Below, piece after piece: positions 8,901 to 12,100 of a stretch of DNA of 12,100 nt. Source of the stretch: Candidatus Hodarchaeota archaeon (lineage in GTDB: Archaea > Asgardarchaeota > Heimdallarchaeia > Hodarchaeales > YT1-057); assembly GCA_016839955.1 (NCBI GenBank), contig JAEOTI010000213.1, positions 1 to 12,100 on the forward strand, given 5' to 3'. Positions within the stretch are counted from its first letter, which is position 1. Every line of letters starts with the position of its first letter. The notes under the pieces are model-generated. The model saw only the letters and a program-made list of their open reading frames with translations. It searched no databases and was not told where the DNA came from. A program made the translations under genes and the position numbers.

Positions 8901-11867
8901 GCAGGACTAGATAGACGCTACCAAGAATTTAGGGGGATCAACATAAAATATAGCTGGAAAATGTTATATAATTTTGAGGAATGCTCATGGAGCGCTGACC
9001 ACCCATCAAGTAGCGATTTAAGGAATGATGTACACTCTGATATTCGAGAGGGGTTAAGTGAAAGTTTGTACGATTTGTTCTTCAATCGGCTTTACTTTAG
9101 TTTTGAATCTTCGGGTCTTGGATATCTCATGTTCAATAATAAAAACATGAATTTGGAACCCATTCTGGATAGGATTGGCCTTCAAGTTACAATTGAAAAC
9201 CAAACTCGATATATCAATATCTGTAACTCTTCCTTAAGAATTTTAGGAGATTTTTATAGAGGAAGATATGGAAGTTCTTATCCTTGGCCAAATTATCGTG
9301 CTATTACTGGCCGTGGAAGACGAAAATTTACAAATTATATCCAAAATGTAGCCGACTCTCTCAGGGTTAATGATGAAGTATTAGGTGATTCAATCCTTCA
9401 CACATTAAGAGTAGGAGGACACCAAAATGCACTTATCAATATTTCTGAACTTTTAATTTGGTGTGCAAATCACGATTCGCCTGTGTGGATCTGTAACAAT
9501 TGTAGAAGACCTCATTTACACCCATCTGGGGGGATTTGTACAAATTGTTTTGCAAGTCTTCCAACAACGCACAATTTCATTTGTGAAGATCTTTGGGAGA
9601 AGGACTATCAAGCATTTACTGCAATCCTAAGGAAAAGACTCCCTATCCGTCTACATTCAGAGGAAATGACTGGACAGACTGATGATCAAGCAGAAAGACA
9701 GAGATTATTTAGGGGAGTGACATTTGAAATTCCAGGTATTTCAGAAAATGTTGAACAGAGAGCGGATGAAATTGATATAGTAAGTGTTACAACAACGTTG
9801 GAAGTAGGAGTAGATATTGGATCCCTTGAGGCTGTTGTACTGGCAAATATGCCTCCTGAAAGGTTTAACTATCAACAACGTGTCGGACGTGCCGGAAGGA
9901 GAGGACAACCTTTTTCTATTGCATTAACCCTTTGTAGAGAACGTCCTCATGACGATTTCTTCTTTACTGATCCAAATAGGGTAATCAATGATCCTCCCCC
10001 AATACCTTTTCTTACAATGGATTTGGATAGGATTAAGGAGCGTCTCGTCACAAAAGAATCATTGCGAAAAGCGTTCAAAGATGCTGGAGTACGATGGTGG
10101 GATGGACCTCAAAGTCCTCCTGACACTCATGGACAGTTCGGATTTTCTACAGACTGGAATGAAAAACGTGATGATATTATCGCATGGCTTTCTACAGATA
10201 GTTATAGGGAAGAAGTAATTAGAGGAATAATAGGAAATGAAATAAATCAAGACGAATTAGATAAATGGTTGGAATTCTTGAGTGAGAGATTACCACCCAA
10301 AATTGATGAAATCGTTGAAGATAATGCTTTAACGGGGATAGGGCTTGCTGAGAAATTATCTGAGGGTGCTTTACTTCCCATGTTTGGGATGCCATCTCGA
10401 ACAAGATATTTATACCACGGATTCAGAAAAGGAACCGAATTGAGTATAGATAGAGATATAGAGTTAGCAATAACTGAATTTTCACCTGGAGCTCAAAAAA
10501 CAAAAGACAAATCTCTACTTACTTCTATAGGTTTTACTCCTCCTATCATAAAAAACCCTTATCGCGGGGGATATAGATTAGCAAATACAGATGACCCCAT
10601 TGCAAACAGATTGTGGATATCTACTTGCTCTGGTTGTGGTTATTTTGAAAAAAATGAAAATTTGGTGGAATTTGAAGAATGTCCGAGATGTAGTCTTACT
10701 AGAGAATCTAATGAGTTCAAAGTTATTCCTTTCGGTACTCCACAAGCGTACCGTACTGATTTCAAACGTGGAGATGATGCAAGCGCTGAAGAAAGTCCTA
10801 TCCGTTTTGGCTCAAAACCATCACTTACAGGAGACACAGATGAAGAATTAAGACACATTGATGGAACTAATTCAATGACTGGATTTTATCGTGGGTTGAT
10901 TTGGAAAATAAATGATAATAATGGACGTTTATTCAGCGGAAGAATTGTTACTTTGACATCATTTAGAAATTTGACATTTGGATCCCAATGGATTTCAAGC
11001 GAGTTTCTAGAAGGGAGGAATGTTGTACCACGTGACGGTGTGCTTGAAGAAATTGCGATTGGTACTAATAAAACCACTGATCTTTTTCGAATTCGTCCCG
11101 CAGTAGTTCCTCCAGAATTGGACTTAAATTTAATTCATTCTTTGAATGAAACCAGGTATGAAAAAGTTGGGATTAAAGCTGCGCTTTATTCTGCCGCTTT
11201 TTTAATTAGAAAAGCTATAGCAGAGGATTTGGTAGTTGATGTAGAAGAAATTGAGATCTCGCGTCATAGATTAATGATAATGGAAAATGGAACCTGTATT
11301 CCAGAACTCACTATCAGTGATCGTTTACCTAATGGTTCTGGTTTTACTGAATGGATCTCGGAGAATTGGCGAGAAATTCTATCCAAATTTATTTCTAGCG
11401 AGAACTCTTTTTCAAAAAAGATCTTATCAAAAGGTCATATTTCTTGTGATTCTTCATGCTACACTTGTCTACGTTCCTATGGTAATATGAATTATCATGG
11501 ACTTCTTGACTGGAGACTTGGCCTAGCATATCTAAATGTGCTCTACGACCCGAATTACTGTGCTGGTGCTTATGGTGACTTTTCTAATATCGAACTTCAA
11601 AATTGGGGAGATTTCACAACTACTTTGGTAAAAAATTTTGCAGGTTCCTTTAGTTATGAGACAATATCGAATCTTCCATTACCTGTAATCAAAGTGGATG
11701 ATTCTAAGGTCGCAATAGTTGTCCATCCGTTATGGAATACGGAAAATCCAATGGGAATTTTAGCAGACACTGTTTCAGATTTGGGTGGATTTGAAATCAT
11801 ATATTTGGATACATTCAACCTTTCTAGAAGGTTGAGTTGGTGCAGACAAAGAATCGAATCTTCGTAA
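5994..11867 (+). CDS. Giant DEAD/DEAH helicase with DUF1998 (MZB) domain, Druantia DruE-like
   Basis: This 1957-residue protein is predicted to be an ATP-driven superfamily 2 translocase on nucleic acid. Helicase domain 1 has motif I TAGTGSGKTEAF (119-130), Ia IVYPMNALVEDQ (193-204), motif II IDELHLYRGTSGAEV (371-385) and motif III SASL (411-414). Residues about 505-550 look like a winged-helix segment. Cys610/613 and Cys748/751 form a split zinc site. Domain 2 begins at LVVFSDSREDAA (801-812), is interrupted by a ~400-residue insertion ending with Cys1167/1170/1182/1185, and resumes with motif V TTTLEVGVDIGSLEAVVLA (1266-1284) and motif VI QQRVGRAGRRG (1294-1304). Another Cys set follows at 1545/1548/1563/1566. 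The DUF1998/MZB region ends with Cys1768, 1818, 1822 and 1825. MrfA (YprA), DrmA and DrmB share DUF1998; the length and N-terminal helicase fit DruE best. The start is GTG at 5994; ATG at 6003 is equally possible, and neither has a strong ribosome site. No frame damage is visible. Confidence 0.9.
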   Translation: MKKMIDPIGAFYTVRENFVRYIKTAFATRSETLERNRETLLLEKEVLTTDPWVEPLPIYKSSKKSISELNGQDLPNLTEVEKNWFKDFVQCGLVGNFELYHHQVEMLKKTLEGKNCVITAGTGSGKTEAFLLPLFAYLIKESANWTEPNQLPPHHDDWWKNEAWKVNQERVKASFRVPQRNHETREPGVKALIVYPMNALVEDQLTRLRKALDSPQAAEWLLSNRNGNRIFFGRYNGSTPIPGNEFGRPLQRGPRRGIQPPDYNRLKRLAKILSEAELITTAAQNYAREQNDPNLVYYFPNLHGAEMRCRWDMQDSPPDVLITNFSMLAIMLMREEEEDIFEKTKIWLENDPWRINLEEKSEPCRIFHLIIDELHLYRGTSGAEVAYLIRLLLLRLGLNPNHPQLKILASSASLYGKDSESSLDFLTDFFGAKRDNFEIIIGEQEKIPEIRSQHVLDKKIFLDILSRYLEETTKDSLLNEVPDTVFDITSLRSLIESSDLELRARIFQACSHNGATKAISIKTLAKNLFGADTQEELEAIRGLFIARGLMASESILPSFRFHWFFRNIKGLWAETKRNSAEPNDIPCGEIYPEPKIIGNNRSRILELLYCEQCGALYFGGIKFHHPEGYLEFLVSEPDIEGIPDKKVSRLVWNLSYAEYGVFWPLVEGIDLNIESSQEWVVPNQTGGSHCYGRWTRASLDTRSGTITYEHIRAEEEPEFIIKGYLFVLIIDTDEPNVLESYKGLPGVCAACGVSYAPDSSRFRRTRRIQSPVRAFRTGFSKVSQIFSKELFHHLSSMSKKLVVFSDSREDAAQISNGIERNHYRDILREIVIDEIKLAIDGEGMLIKILEENPSILQGIISNLAVRIDPESLLGYFAESLPSEEEYVQYYVNNFPSKVFKLITDLLRIQNEPQIGYEDIYQRASANIQAIRERIIDRTIPVKELLHSSSGALTDCGRIISRFIRIGMNPAGLDRRYQEFRGINIKYSWKMLYNFEECSWSADHPSSSDLRNDVHSDIREGLSESLYDLFFNRLYFSFESSGLGYLMFNNKNMNLEPILDRIGLQVTIENQTRYINICNSSLRILGDFYRGRYGSSYPWPNYRAITGRGRRKFTNYIQNVADSLRVNDEVLGDSILHTLRVGGHQNALINISELLIWCANHDSPVWICNNCRRPHLHPSGGICTNCFASLPTTHNFICEDLWEKDYQAFTAILRKRLPIRLHSEEMTGQTDDQAERQRLFRGVTFEIPGISENVEQRADEIDIVSVTTTLEVGVDIGSLEAVVLANMPPERFNYQQRVGRAGRRGQPFSIALTLCRERPHDDFFFTDPNRVINDPPPIPFLTMDLDRIKERLVTKESLRKAFKDAGVRWWDGPQSPPDTHGQFGFSTDWNEKRDDIIAWLSTDSYREEVIRGIIGNEINQDELDKWLEFLSERLPPKIDEIVEDNALTGIGLAEKLSEGALLPMFGMPSRTRYLYHGFRKGTELSIDRDIELAITEFSPGAQKTKDKSLLTSIGFTPPIIKNPYRGGYRLANTDDPIANRLWISTCSGCGYFEKNENLVEFEECPRCSLTRESNEFKVIPFGTPQAYRTDFKRGDDASAEESPIRFGSKPSLTGDTDEELRHIDGTNSMTGFYRGLIWKINDNNGRLFSGRIVTLTSFRNLTFGSQWISSEFLEGRNVVPRDGVLEEIAIGTNKTTDLFRIRPAVVPPELDLNLIHSLNETRYEKVGIKAALYSAAFLIRKAIAEDLVVDVEEIEISRHRLMIMENGTCIPELTISDRLPNGSGFTEWISENWREILSKFISSENSFSKKILSKGHISCDSSCYTCLRSYGNMNYHGLLDWRLGLAYLNVLYDPNYCAGAYGDFSNIELQNWGDFTTTLVKNFAGSFSYETISNLPLPVIKVDDSKVAIVVHPLWNTENPMGILADTVSDLGGFEIIYLDTFNLSRRLSWCRQRIESS

Positions 11868-11869
11868 CT

Positions 11870-11915
11870 TTTTCATAAAAACGAAAGTGAAGAATTGTCA
11901 ATATTTTCATAAAAA
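11870..11915. repeat. Direct repeat TTTTCATAAAAA, two copies
   Basis: The 12-mer occurs at 11870-11881 and again at 11904-11915, 34 bases apart. It begins two bases after the gene 4 stop codon. Each copy is close to self-complementary in its outer T and A runs. AT-rich sequence makes chance recurrence easier, so any role in 3' end formation is only a suggestion. Confidence 0.5.
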
Positions 11916-11917
11916 AA

Positions 11918-11968
11918 TCCCAAATTTGCGTTTGGTTCAACAGTGAAGTTAAGCTTCCTCCCAAATTT
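11918..11968. repeat. Direct repeat TCCCAAATTT, two copies
   Basis: Identical 10-mers lie at 11918-11927 and 11959-11968, 41 bases apart. The first copy overlaps a weak 5-bp stem, CCAAA (11920-11924) with TTTGG (11931-11935). No function can be assigned. Confidence 0.45.
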
Positions 11969-11980
11969 AATATCTAGCAT

Positions 11981-12055
11981 GGATTTGACAATAAAAAAGT
12001 CTCTCAAAGGACTTTAGATAGAGACCCATAAGCATTAAAGGGTAGGGATTTGACA
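11981..12055. repeat. Direct repeat GGATTTGACA, two copies
   Basis: Identical 10-mers lie at 11981-11990 and 12046-12055, 65 bases apart. A near match in inverted orientation occurs at 12077-12086 (8 of 10). Two direct copies and one inverted copy could be protein-binding sites, but a coincidence in AT-rich DNA is possible. Confidence 0.45.
11999..12025. repeat. Inverted repeat GTCTCT/AGAGAC with inner stem
   Basis: GTCTCT at 11999-12004 pairs with AGAGAC at 12020-12025. Inside it, AAAG (12006-12009) can pair with CTTT (12012-12015) only partly because the loop is two bases; AAA with TTT around GGAC is more realistic. The structure could be a hairpin in the operon's 3' region. No T run follows it, so it is not a standard intrinsic terminator. 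Confidence 0.45.
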
Positions 12056-12091
12056 GAAATTCGAACTAAAATGACCGTCAAATACTTACCC
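12040..12091. repeat. Imperfect 18-base inverted repeat near the right edge
   Basis: Bases 12040-12057 and 12074-12091 are reverse complements at 14 of 18 positions, including GGGTA with TACCC and ATTTGAC with GTCAAAT, around a 16-base centre. It includes the second GGATTTGACA copy. It may be a hairpin, a binding site, or the regulatory region of a gene beyond the window. Confidence 0.5.
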
Positions 12092-12100
12092 GTTAGAAAC

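Larger units (their letters stand above)
11868..12100. other. Non-coding right flank with short repeats
   Basis: No reading frame with a credible start is visible after the gene 4 stop. The 233 bases hold several short direct and inverted repeats, listed separately. No GC-rich stem followed by a T run is present, so a classic terminator for the operon is not evident. Confidence 0.6.

Noticed and set aside
5994..11867. Gene 4 as DISARM DrmA or DrmB, or as the repair helicase MrfA
   Set aside because: The protein is far longer than MrfA. No DISARM methyltransferase, PLD protein or SNF2 helicase is present in the window. DruE-like remains the better fit but is not proven.
11869..11881. TTTTT...AAAAA as an intrinsic terminator of the operon
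   Set aside because: The stem is only A-T pairs with a 3-base loop, and no T run follows.
11981..12086. Repeated GGATTTGACA as a small CRISPR array
   Set aside because: The repeat is only 10 bases, one of the three copies is inverted and imperfect, and spacing is irregular.

Overview
The window is a strongly AT-rich prokaryotic segment in which four large protein-coding genes, all on the + strand, fill about 94% of the sequence. No rRNA, tRNA, CRISPR array, transposase or integrase is visible. The host cannot be named. Gene starts use Shine-Dalgarno-type signals in places, with a perfect GGAGG before the third gene. The two candidate promoters share an AATATAAAA box that could be either an archaeal TATA box or a bacterial -10 region. 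Arginine codons are a mixture of AGA/AGG and CGN. A low-GC bacterium and a euryarchaeon-like archaeon both remain possible.

Layout: 1-160 is a left flank with no convincing gene, ending in the promoter-like region of gene 1. 161-2335 encodes a 724-residue NERD nuclease domain fused to a UvrD/Rep-type superfamily 1 helicase, with a tail of six CxxC pairs. 2336-2659 is a 324-base spacer with a perfect 8-bp inverted repeat and a second promoter-like region. 2660-4990 (776 residues) and 4991-5983 (330 residues) encode proteins of unknown function; the stop codon of the first directly abuts the start codon of the second. 5994-11867 encodes a 1957-residue superfamily 2 DEAD/DEAH-type helicase with several zinc-binding Cys clusters and a C-terminal DUF1998 (MZB) region. 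11868-12100 is a non-coding tail rich in short direct and inverted repeats.

Interpretation: genes 2 to 4 form a tight operon, with gene junctions of 0 and 10 nt. A giant DUF1998 helicase preceded by large uncharacterised partners is the layout of Druantia-type (DruE-containing) anti-phage systems and, more loosely, of DISARM (DrmA/DrmB). The NERD-helicase upstream adds a probable nuclease and a second motor. My best reading is a Druantia-like defence cassette in an unusual configuration: a nuclease-helicase, two unknown proteins and a DruE-like helicase. Defence is inferred from family and layout. The domain assignments of genes 1 and 4 are directly supported by motifs; no function can be assigned to genes 2 and 3.
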